Assembly: GCF_008831045.1 (NCBI RefSeq)
Contig: NZ_WAJS01000016.1
Span: forward strand, 1-64,000
Reading direction: 5' to 3'
DNA: 64,000 bases
DNA from: Adlercreutzia muris
Lineage (GTDB): Bacteria; Actinomycetota; Coriobacteriia; Coriobacteriales; Eggerthellaceae
The position numbers and the translations under genes were made by a program. Of the stretch, positions 9,631-16,743 are shown piece after piece. Under the pieces are notes generated by a model. It saw only the letters and a program-made list of their open reading frames with translations, made no database searches and was not told where the DNA came from. Position 1 is the stretch's first letter; every line of letters starts with the position of its first letter.

Positions 9631-10736
9631 TCGTCAACATTCCCGGCGAGGCTCCCTACGACGTGCGCATCGGCGCCGCCGTGCTGGAAGGGCTGGGGCC
9701 CTCGCTCAAGAAGCTGCCCGCCGTGGCCACAGCGCCCCGGCTGCTCGTCATCACCGATACGAACGTGGGGCCGCTGTACCTGGATGCGGCCAAGGCGTCG
9801 CTGAAGGCGGCCGGTTTCGCCGTGAGCGACATTACCGTGCCGGCCGGCGAGGAGGCTAAGTCGCTGGCCGTGGCCGGGGAAGTGTGGAACGCCATGGCGG
9901 CTTTGGGCCTCACGCGGGATTGCGCCGTGGTGGCCCTCGGCGGCGGCGTCGTGGGCGACCTGGCCGGTTTCGTCGCCTCCACCTACATGCGCGGCATCCC
10001 CTTCGTGCAGGTGCCCACCACCCTTCTGGCCATGGTGGATTCCTCGGTGGGGGGCAAGACCGGCGTGAACCTGGAGGCGGGCAAGAACCTCGTGGGCACC
10101 TTCAAGCAGCCGGCCTACGTGGGCGCCTGCACCGCGGTGCTGGCCACCTTGGACGAGCGCGAGTGGGCCTGCGGCTGCGCCGAGATCGCCAAGGCGGCCG
10201 TCATCGACTCCGACGAGTTCTTCTTCTGGATGACCGATCACGCCCCGGCCCTTGCTGAGCGCGATCCGATCGTGGTGACCGAAGCCATCGCGCGGTCGGT
10301 GGTGTTCAAGGCCAACGTGGTGGCCGAGGACAAGACTGAGAGCCGCGGGGTGCGGGAGTGCCTGAACTACGGCCACACCCTGGGTCATGCCGTGGAGGCC
10401 CTGGCCGGGTATGGCACCTTCTCCCACGGGGCCGCCGTGGCCGAGGGCATGCGCTTCGCGGCGCGTCTCGGCGCCGCGATCGTGGGCACCTCCGAGGAGC
10501 TTATCGCGGCCCAGGACGAGCTGCTGGATGCCCTGGGGCTGCCGGCCCTGGCCTGGTCGGCTCCGGCCGGGGAGATGCTGGCCGCCATGAAGCGCGATAA
10601 GAAGACCCGGGCCGGGGAAGTGCGCTTCGTGCTGCCCCGCGACATCGGCGACTGGGAGCTCGTGTCCGTGCCCGACGAGGTGCTGTTGGAGCAGCTGCGG
10701 GCATGGGAGGCGTCGAAGGACGGCGCGGCTTCCTAG
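9612..10736 (+). CDS. aroB: 3-dehydroquinate synthase
   Basis: The enzyme has 374 residues and converts DAHP to 3-dehydroquinate with NAD and a divalent metal. The GTG start at 9612 follows GAAGGAGGG inside the end of aroK. The NAD-binding loop ALGGGVVGDLAGFVASTYMRG and the substrate/metal region TTLLAMVDSSVGGKTGVN are typical. The metal-ligand Glu lies in CAEIAKAAVI, and the His ligands in LNYGHTLGHAVE and FSHGAAVAEGM. All expected catalytic residues appear intact. The start and overlap imply coupling to aroK. Confidence 0.97.
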   Translation: MPATKIVVNIPGEAPYDVRIGAAVLEGLGPSLKKLPAVATAPRLLVITDTNVGPLYLDAAKASLKAAGFAVSDITVPAGEEAKSLAVAGEVWNAMAALGLTRDCAVVALGGGVVGDLAGFVASTYMRGIPFVQVPTTLLAMVDSSVGGKTGVNLEAGKNLVGTFKQPAYVGACTAVLATLDEREWACGCAEIAKAAVIDSDEFFFWMTDHAPALAERDPIVVTEAIARSVVFKANVVAEDKTESRGVRECLNYGHTLGHAVEALAGYGTFSHGAAVAEGMRFAARLGAAIVGTSEELIAAQDELLDALGLPALAWSAPAGEMLAAMKRDKKTRAGEVRFVLPRDIGDWELVSVPDEVLLEQLRAWEASKDGAAS

Positions 10737-10775
10737 GCGTTTGGCGGCGGCAAATCTGCGAGAAAGGCTGGTTTC

Positions 10776-11219
10776 GTGAAGAAAATCCTGCTTGTGAACG
10801 GGCCGAACCTGAATATGCTCGGTGTGCGCGACCCGGCCATCTACGGATCGGACACCCTGGCTGCCATCGAGACCATGGTCGTGGCCTACGGTGCCGAGCA
10901 CGGCGCCCAGGTGGACTGCTTCCAGTCGAATCACGAGGGCGCGCTGGTCGACAAGCTGCACGAGGCCCACGGGCGCTACGACGGCATCGTATACAATCCC
11001 GGGGCCCACACCCACTATTCCTACGCGCTCCACGATGCCGTGGAGTGCATCGATGCGCCCGTGGTGGAGATCCACATCTCGGACATCAGCCAGCGCGAGG
11101 AGTTCCGCCGCACCTCGGTTATCGCCCCGGCCTGCGTGGCCCAGGTGAAGGGCCTGGGGAAAGAAGGCTATCTGCGCGCGCTCGATATACTGTTGGAAGA
11201 GACGCCTGCCGAAGGCTGA
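10776..11219 (+). CDS. aroQ: Type II 3-dehydroquinate dehydratase
   Basis: This 147-residue dodecameric-type enzyme removes water from 3-dehydroquinate to give 3-dehydroshikimate. Motifs are NGPNLNMLGVRDPAIYG with the catalytic Tyr, FQSNHEGALVDKLHEA, YNPGAHTHYSYALHDA and EIHISDISQREEFRRTS. Length is normal for type II. The GTG start follows GAGAAAGG with 39 bases between it and aroB. With aroB, aroE, aroK and aroC it gives steps two to five and the final step; DAHP synthase and aroA are not in the window. Confidence 0.96.
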   Translation: MKKILLVNGPNLNMLGVRDPAIYGSDTLAAIETMVVAYGAEHGAQVDCFQSNHEGALVDKLHEAHGRYDGIVYNPGAHTHYSYALHDAVECIDAPVVEIHISDISQREEFRRTSVIAPACVAQVKGLGKEGYLRALDILLEETPAEG

Positions 11220-11253
11220 GGATTCGAAAGGCCTCTCGTTCGGTCGGCGCCGA

Positions 11254-11347
11254 GACGGGGGCATTCGTGCTCAAACAGTCCTCGCTTGGTGGAAATGCCC
11301 ACTGGGCATTTCCAGTCGCTGCGGAACTCCGCGCGAACGCCCCCGTC
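11254..11347 (+). ncRNA. Structured intergenic element, copy 1 (conserved box plus hairpins)
   Basis: The outer arms 11254-11267 and 11334-11347 pair over 14 bases with one A-C mismatch. Inside, a box at 11269-11292 (GCTCAAACAGTCCTCGCTT then GGTGG) is followed by an 18-base palindromic core (11293-11310) and TCCAGTCGC (11311-11319). With its flanks the core forms 11-base arms, GGAAATGCCCA and its complement, around a single C. A small hairpin, GCGGA/TCCGC, lies at 11321-11332. The same box, spacing and right flank recur in opposite orientation at 22006-22140 with different but still complementary stem sequences. It lies 42 bases before pepP, so it may be a leader structure, a processed RNA or a REP-like DNA hairpin. 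Confidence 0.55.
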
Positions 11348-11389
11348 CCGCCCCCAACCTGCCCGCACTCGGTCGAGAAAGGAAGGCTC

Positions 11390-12538
11390 ATGACCGTCTT
11401 CGACGAACTGCACAACCCGGTAGCCTGCGAGTGGCACGTGGGCCAGCTGCTGCGCGCCATGAATCAGCTGCGCGACGGGCGTCCCTCTCCCATGGTGGTA
11501 CGCGATACCTCGAACATCCGCTGGCTCACCGCCTTCGACGGGGTCTTCGACGACGAGGACGCCCATGCCCTGTATGTGGCCCCCGACCGCGTGGTGCTGC
11601 ATACCGATTCCCGCTATGCCAAGGCCTGCGAGCAGGCGGCCCGGCGCACGCCCATCCGGGTGGACGACACGCGCGAGAGCCACGCGAGCTTCGTGGCGCG
11701 CCAGTGGAACGGCTCGTGGCTCCACGGCATGCCCGGGGCCGAGCTGCAGATCGAGGACACGGTGACCCTGGCCGAGTACCGCGCCCTGCAGAAGGCCTTC
11801 CCAGCCGATTTCCCCATCGGCGAGACCGACGGGGTGGTGCGCCGTCTGCGCTCGGTGAAGGAACGCTATGAGGTGGCCCGCATGCGCGGCGCCCAAACCA
11901 TCACCGATGCCGCCTTCTCCCATATCGTGGAGTTCATGCGGCCGGGTATGACGGAGCGCGAGGTGCAGCTGGAGCTGGACGAGTTCATGCTGCGCCACGG
12001 AGCCGAGGGCCTGGCCTTCGCCTCCATCGTGGCCACGGGTGCTAACGGGGCGAATCCCCATGCGGTGGCGGGCGCGACGATGCTTGAGGCCGGTCAGTGC
12101 GTGGTGCTCGACTTCGGGGCGAAGTCCTACGGCTATTGCTCGGATATGACGCGCACGGTGTTCCTCGGCGAGCCCGAGAGCCAGATGAGGTCGGCCTGGG
12201 AGGCGGTGCGGGCTGCCAACGAGGCCGTGGAGGCCATGCTCGCCCCAGGCGTGACGGGCAAGGAGGCCCACGAGCGGGCCGAGGCGATTCTGGCCGAGGG
12301 CGGATTCGCCGGTGCCATGGGCCATGGGCTCGGCCACGGCGTGGGCCTCGACATCCACGAGGAGCCGGTGCTCTCGCCGCGCAACCCCGAGCCGCTCATG
12401 GAGGGCAACGTGGTCACGGTGGAGCCGGGCATCTACCTGCCGGGCAAGTTCGGCATGCGCCTGGAGGACTTCGGCGTGGTGACCGACGACGGCTTCGAGG
12501 TGTTCACCAAGTCCACTCACGAGATGGTGGTCATCTAG
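11390..12538 (+). CDS. pepP: M24-family metallopeptidase, aminopeptidase P / Xaa-Pro dipeptidase type
   Basis: The protein has 382 residues, starting with ATG at 11390 after GAGAAAGGAAGG. An N-terminal creatinase-like domain (about 1-130) precedes the pita-bread catalytic domain. The five metal ligands are visible: the two Asp in LDFGAKSYGYCSDMTRT, the His in MGHGLGHGVGLDIHEE, and the Glu residues in VTVEPGIYLPG and MRLEDFG. The enzyme removes N-terminal residues ahead of proline. Genes of this type are commonly directly upstream of efp; here about 8.8 kb of accessory genes separate them. Confidence 0.93.
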   Translation: MTVFDELHNPVACEWHVGQLLRAMNQLRDGRPSPMVVRDTSNIRWLTAFDGVFDDEDAHALYVAPDRVVLHTDSRYAKACEQAARRTPIRVDDTRESHASFVARQWNGSWLHGMPGAELQIEDTVTLAEYRALQKAFPADFPIGETDGVVRRLRSVKERYEVARMRGAQTITDAAFSHIVEFMRPGMTEREVQLELDEFMLRHGAEGLAFASIVATGANGANPHAVAGATMLEAGQCVVLDFGAKSYGYCSDMTRTVFLGEPESQMRSAWEAVRAANEAVEAMLAPGVTGKEAHERAEAILAEGGFAGAMGHGLGHGVGLDIHEEPVLSPRNPEPLMEGNVVTVEPGIYLPGKFGMRLEDFGVVTDDGFEVFTKSTHEMVVI

Positions 12539-12541
12539 CCG

Positions 12542-13270
12542 GTGCTTGAGGGCGCGCGCATACTGGTTGTGGAGGACGATGCGGCCATCAACCGCGTCGT
12601 CTGCTCCTATTTGGGGAAGATGGGCGCGATGTGCACGGCGGCCTTCTCCGGCACCGAGGGCCTCATGCACCTCGCGGGCGGCGAAGACTTCCATCTGGTG
12701 ATTACCGACCTCATGCTGCCCGGGGCGAGCGGGGAAGAGGTGCTGGCCGCAGCGCGGGCGGCCGCGGTGCCGGTGGTAGTGCTGTCGGCTCGGGCCGCTG
12801 TGGCCGATCGGGTGGACCTGCTGCGCCTCGGTGCCGACGACTACCTGGTGAAGCCCTTCGACCTGGAAGAGCTGCTGGCCCGTTGCGAGGCCGTGTTGCG
12901 CCGCAGCGCGGGCTTTGGGAGGGCTGGCGACATTCGGGGCGCCGGTGCCGGGCGGGAGGCGGATGTCGCTCCGCTGCGCTTCGGGGCCTGGGAGCTGGAT
13001 GAGACCGCCCGCGCCTTCACAGCGGCCGGCATGCCGGTGCGCCTCACGCGCACGGAGTTCGAGATCGTGCGCACGCTGATGGCCGCGCCGCGCCGGGTGC
13101 ACACCAAACGCGCGCTGTCGATCGCCGCAGGCGGCGATGCGGCGGCCCTGGAGGACAAGACCGTGGCCACCCATATCGGCAACATTCGCGCCAAGCTACG
13201 CGCCACCGGCACCGATGACTACGTGGAGACCGTCTGGGGCGTCGGCTTCAAGCTGCGCGACGGGGTCTAG
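12542..13270 (+). CDS. OmpR-family response regulator
   Basis: The protein has 242 residues. The receiver domain (about 1-120) has the acidic pair in VVEDDAA, the phospho-acceptor Asp at residue 56 in VITDLMLPG, and the conserved Lys in ADDYLVKPFD. A short linker leads to the winged-helix DNA-binding domain (about 145-240, LTRTEFEIVRTL to ETVWGVGFKL). It starts with GTG three bases after the pepP stop and has no clear binding site, so translation may depend on pepP. Its likely partner is the histidine kinase at 15562, with the ABC transporter genes between them. This order resembles bacteriocin or antimicrobial-peptide sensing and export loci, which is inference from layout. Confidence 0.9.
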   Translation: MLEGARILVVEDDAAINRVVCSYLGKMGAMCTAAFSGTEGLMHLAGGEDFHLVITDLMLPGASGEEVLAAARAAAVPVVVLSARAAVADRVDLLRLGADDYLVKPFDLEELLARCEAVLRRSAGFGRAGDIRGAGAGREADVAPLRFGAWELDETARAFTAAGMPVRLTRTEFEIVRTLMAAPRRVHTKRALSIAAGGDAAALEDKTVATHIGNIRAKLRATGTDDYVETVWGVGFKLRDGV

Positions 13271-13369
13271 GCCCGATTTTGGCACTTTCTTGGAACTTCG
13301 CCGGAGGTTTCTGAAAACGCGGCCTCTAGGATGAATGGCACCATGACACCTAGGAGAAAGGACGCGACT

Positions 13370-14332
13370 ATGGATGCATTGCGCTGCACCGATCTGACGT
13401 GGGCCTTCCGCGGCAAGCGCGCCGTGGATGCCGTGTCGCTGGCCCTGCAGCCCGGCGACATCTACGGGCTCGTCGGTCGCAACGGCGCGGGTAAATCCAC
13501 GCTGCTGAAGATGATCGCCGGGTATCTGGCCCCCACGGCCGGCACGGTGGAGGTATTCGGCGAGGCGCTCGGTCCCTGCCAGACGAGCCCGCGCATCGGG
13601 TGCCTCATCGAGCGTCCGGCCATCAACCCGGCGCTCACGGGTGTGCAGAACGTGACGGTGCGGGCGATTGCCCAGGGACTGCCCGACCCCAAGGAGGCGG
13701 CAGCTGAGGCCGTGGCGGCCGTGGGACTGGGCGAGGCCAGCCGTGACCGGGCGAAAGGCTACTCTCTTGGTATGAAGCAGCGGCTCGGCCTGGCCCTGGC
13801 GCTGGTGGGCCGGCCCGATGTGCTGCTGCTGGACGAGCCCTTCAACGGCCTCGATCCCGAGGGCGTGCGGCTCGTGCGCTCGCTGTTGGTGCGCCTGGCC
13901 GAGCAGCGCGGGACGGCTATCGTGGTCAGCTCCCATGTGCTCGACCAGCTGGAGCGCATGGTCACTCGCTACGGCGTTATCCGAGCCGGCCGCCTGGTGG
14001 CCGAGATGACCGCGGAAGAGGTGGAAGAGGCCTGCACCGACTACCTATGCGTGGAGACGGCCGACGGGCCGCGGGCTTTGGCGGTGCTGGAACGCGCCTT
14101 TGCCGAGGCCTCCTTTACGGTGATGCCCGACGAAGCCATCCGCGTGACCGGGCCCGTGGACGGCGACGCGGTGGGCCAGGCCCTCCTGGCGGCCGCCGTG
14201 CCGGTGCGTGGCCTCTACACCCACACGCGCGATATCGAGGACTACTTCGTGGAACTCATGGGCGGCCTCGGTGCCGTGCGCCAGGTGCCGGCACCCACCG
14301 AGGCGGCGGAAGGGGGCGAGAACCGTGGCTAA
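13370..14332 (+). CDS. ABC transporter ATP-binding protein (BcrA/LanF-like)
   Basis: The product is 320 residues. The ATG at 13370 follows AGGAGAAAGG. Walker A reads GRNGAGKST, the signature motif YSLGMKQR replaces the usual LSGGQ, and Walker B with the catalytic Glu is VLLLDEPFNGLDP. The switch His lies in VVSSHVLDQ. The C-terminal 100 residues are a typical extension of ABC-2 exporters for antimicrobial peptides or for immunity to them. The substrate is unknown. Its last eight bases overlap the first permease gene, showing translational coupling. Confidence 0.92.
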   Translation: MDALRCTDLTWAFRGKRAVDAVSLALQPGDIYGLVGRNGAGKSTLLKMIAGYLAPTAGTVEVFGEALGPCQTSPRIGCLIERPAINPALTGVQNVTVRAIAQGLPDPKEAAAEAVAAVGLGEASRDRAKGYSLGMKQRLGLALALVGRPDVLLLDEPFNGLDPEGVRLVRSLLVRLAEQRGTAIVVSSHVLDQLERMVTRYGVIRAGRLVAEMTAEEVEEACTDYLCVETADGPRALAVLERAFAEASFTVMPDEAIRVTGPVDGDAVGQALLAAAVPVRGLYTHTRDIEDYFVELMGGLGAVRQVPAPTEAAEGGENRG

Positions 14333-15077
14333 CCTGTTCCGAGCCCAGTGGTATCGGCTGTTCTGCCGGCCCTCCACCGCCATCCTGCTTTTGGTGATGG
14401 CGGCCCTTGCCGGCCTGGTGGCCGTGCAGTTCACGGCGAGCTGGACCGATTGTCACACGTTTCGCGCCGTGCTCGGCCGCGCCTCGGTGGTGGAGGTGTG
14501 CGGCCCCTTCGTTGGGCTGTTCCTGGCGGCATTCTTCGCCGACGACTTCCAACAGGGCACTGTGCGCAGTCTCATGGTGGGGAAGGGATCACGGCGGGCG
14601 TGGGGAAGCGCGGCCCTGGTGCTCGCGGTACTGGTCGCGGCCGGTGCCCTGCTGATGGAGGCCGTGGTGACCGGGGTCGTCTATGGCGCCATGGGCGGTG
14701 CGCCCGTGGCGTTCGATGGGCGCGAGCTGGCGCTGTGGTGGCTGACGGCGACGTTGCTCATCACCGCCTTCACGATGCTGGCCACGTTGGCTGCGATCCT
14801 CGTGCCGGTGAATCCCCCGGCGGCGGCCATCATTGCGGCCACGCTGCTCACCTCGGGCCTGGGCTTCTGGTTCTGCCAATCGGCGGCGCTGTCGCTGCCC
14901 TCCCCGGTGGGTGCCTTCGTGGAACAGGAGGTGCTCCCGCTTTCGCTCACCCAGATTCGCCTCAACCTTCTCAACGGCCTTCCCATCGAGGTCTGGTGGC
15001 TTGCCGACGGGGCCTTGGTCACCGCCGCGGCTACGGTGGCCATCATGGTCGTCATGGCTCGGAGGGAGCTGAGGTGA
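14325..15077 (+). CDS. ABC-2 type permease subunit
   Basis: This 250-residue membrane protein starts with GTG at 14325 inside the end of the ATPase gene. It opens with MANLFRAQWYRLFCRPS, a cytoplasmic helix typical of ABC-2 permeases, followed by about six hydrophobic segments. These include AILLLVMAALAGLVAVQF, FVGLFLAAFFADDF, LVLAVLVAAGALL, TATLLITAFTMLATLAAI and AAIIAATLLTSGLGF. The conserved FFADDFQQGTVRSLM segment recurs in the next gene. It is the intact member of a permease pair; the second copy directly downstream is damaged. Confidence 0.88.
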   Translation: MANLFRAQWYRLFCRPSTAILLLVMAALAGLVAVQFTASWTDCHTFRAVLGRASVVEVCGPFVGLFLAAFFADDFQQGTVRSLMVGKGSRRAWGSAALVLAVLVAAGALLMEAVVTGVVYGAMGGAPVAFDGRELALWWLTATLLITAFTMLATLAAILVPVNPPAAAIIAATLLTSGLGFWFCQSAALSLPSPVGAFVEQEVLPLSLTQIRLNLLNGLPIEVWWLADGALVTAAATVAIMVVMARRELR

Positions 15078-15078
15078 T

Positions 15079-15565
15079 ATGGCTAACCTGTTCCAATCCC
15101 AGTGGTATCGGCTCGTGCGCAACCGGGCGTTCTGGGGGGCTGCTGGTGGTGTTCTTCGTCCTAGTGTTCTCGTTTGTCGCGCAGGTGGGCGAGGAGGCCG
15201 TGCGCCAAGGGGCCTATCGGAACCTGCCTTCGTGGAGCGGGGCTTCGGAGGGGGCAAGCATGAGCGTGGGTGCCGAGGTGGTGCTGGGGGAGTTCTGGGT
15301 GCCGCAGATGCTGCTGATGCTCACCGCACTGTTGGCCGCGGCGTTCTTCGCCGATGATTTCAAGTACGGTGGCGCCCGCTTGTTGGACGTGGGCCCTTCC
15401 TTCCGCAGGGCCTACGTGGGAAGCGCCGCGCTGCTCATGGCCGTCGTCTTGACGCTGTTTCTCATCGCTGCTGCCGTGGCTTGCGACTATGCTGGGGATG
15501 TGCTGGCTGGTGATGAGGAGGAAGCGGGTATGAGGGAGCGGAATGTCGAGGGGGATGCGCGATGA
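15079..15565 (+). pseudogene. Second ABC-2 permease, frameshifted and shortened
   Basis: The ATG at 15079 starts a paralogue of the upstream permease, MANLFQSQWYRLVRNRAFWG. The reading then shifts at a run of six G (15134-15139). Reading through one fewer G gives LLVVFFVLVFSFVAQVG and continues to the stop at 15563-15565, including FFADDFKYGGARLLD, the counterpart of the segment in the first permease. The reconstructed product is only about 160 residues against 250 and ends after roughly three membrane segments, so the C-terminal part is missing as well. The stop overlaps the kinase start as ATGA. A base-calling error in the G run could explain the shift but not the shortening. Confidence 0.75.
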
Positions 15566-16425
15566 TCTGGTTGGGTGTGCTGTGCGCGGCGCTGGCGGTG
15601 GCGCTCGTGGGTTGGGTTGTCGCGACGGAACGGCAGATGCGGGAGATGGCGCGGAACTTGGCGACACGCGGGCAGAGCGCGCGGCCCCTGGCCCTGCGCT
15701 TTCCCACGGCGGCAGCCTGGGAGCTGGCCCAGGAGGCGAACCATCTCATCGATGAGGCCGCCGAGGAGAAGCGGCAGCTTCAGAAGAACCTGGCCTCGTT
15801 CTCCCATGACGTGCGCACGCCGCTCGCGGGCGCCCAGGGTTACTTGCAGCTGTACGGGATGGCCGTCACCGACAGGGAGCGCGACGAATGCGTCGCGGCG
15901 GCGGCCGAGCGCCTGACGGCGATGCGCGGGCTCGTGGATGCCCTGTTCGAGTATGCCAAGGCCGACGACGGGGCCCGCGCGTTGGTCGTGGTGCCCGTGG
16001 ATGTGGGCGCGGTGGTGGCCGCTTGTGTGGCCGATCTGCATCCGGCCTTCGTCGAGCGGCAGTGGGAGCCGACCGTGCGACTGGACGAGGACGTGGTGGC
16101 TCCGGCCGATCCCGAGGCCCTCGCTCGCATCGTGGAGAACGCGCTCGTGAACTGCCTGCGCCACGGTGCAGCGGCGCCGGCGATCACATTGCGAAGGGCT
16201 GCGACGGCCGACGGTTTCACGCTCGCTATCGCCAACGAGGCCGAGGGTTTGGAAGCCCTGGATGCGAGCCGCCTCTTCGAGCGCTTCTACCGCGGCGATC
16301 CCTCGCGTCGGTCGGGCGGCAGCGGCCTGGGCCTGGCCATCGCCGACGCCCTCGCGCGGGCCCAGGGCATGACCCTCACGGCCTCCCTTACCGACAACCG
16401 CTTCACCATTACCCTGCGCGGCTAG
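15562..16425 (+). CDS. Sensor histidine kinase without a sensory domain
   Basis: This 287-residue protein has a single short N-terminal hydrophobic segment (about 3-22), no periplasmic or PAS domain, a dimerisation/phospho-acceptor helix with His82 in SFSHDVRTPLAG, and a HATPase domain. The N box reads ENALVNCLRHG and the G box GGSGLGLAIADALA. The membrane-anchored, sensor-less form matches intramembrane-sensing kinases that take their signal from an adjacent ABC transporter. Its position in the regulator-transporter locus supports that reading. The start overlaps the stop of the damaged permease, so its translation may have depended on that gene. Confidence 0.88.
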   Translation: MIWLGVLCAALAVALVGWVVATERQMREMARNLATRGQSARPLALRFPTAAAWELAQEANHLIDEAAEEKRQLQKNLASFSHDVRTPLAGAQGYLQLYGMAVTDRERDECVAAAAERLTAMRGLVDALFEYAKADDGARALVVVPVDVGAVVAACVADLHPAFVERQWEPTVRLDEDVVAPADPEALARIVENALVNCLRHGAAAPAITLRRAATADGFTLAIANEAEGLEALDASRLFERFYRGDPSRRSGGSGLGLAIADALARAQGMTLTASLTDNRFTITLRG

Positions 16426-16485
16426 CCGTTTGCCCTGAGCTCAATGGGAGGTTTGCCGCTGATGCCAGCTCCGTGAGTGTCGCGG

Positions 16486-16602
16486 GCGACAAAAATGACG
16501 TTCGAGCGAGAGCCGGAGGATGCGGGCGCGACAATTATGACGTTCGAGCGAGCTTTTCGGCCGTTGCGGGAGCCATAAGGCTCGCCCAAACGTCATTTTG
16601 TC
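16486..16602. repeat. Three-unit repeat set, locus C
   Basis: Two direct units at 16486-16510 and 16528-16552 share GCGACAA, then ATGACGTTCGAGCGAG with three or four variable bases between. A third, inverted unit lies at 16581-16602 and reads GACAAAATGACGTTTGGGCGAG on the minus strand. The order (+,+,-) and the core GCGACAAA, about seven bases, then TTCGAGCGA resemble the units of the 121-bp elements at 23264 and 28734. The set occupies the gap between the kinase gene and the terminator of the convergent flavin reductase gene. Confidence 0.7.
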
Positions 16603-16683
16603 ATTCGGAAGCGACCCTTGTGCGATGGGGTTGCTACGGGGCGGCGCGAAGCGGTCTCTGCGCTTCGTAACGGGCTATGTCGC

Positions 16684-16714
16684 GAAAGAAAAGGCGCCTT
16701 CCGAGGAAGGCGCC
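16684..16714 (-). terminator. Terminator of the flavin reductase gene
   Basis: A perfect ten-base inverted repeat, GGCGCCTTCC and its complement (16693-16702 and 16705-16714), lies 30 bases beyond the minus-strand stop. On the minus strand it is followed by TTTTCTTTC. This is a clear Rho-independent terminator. Confidence 0.85.
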
Positions 16715-16743
16715 CCCAGGGGAGGGTTCGATAGGGTTCCGGG

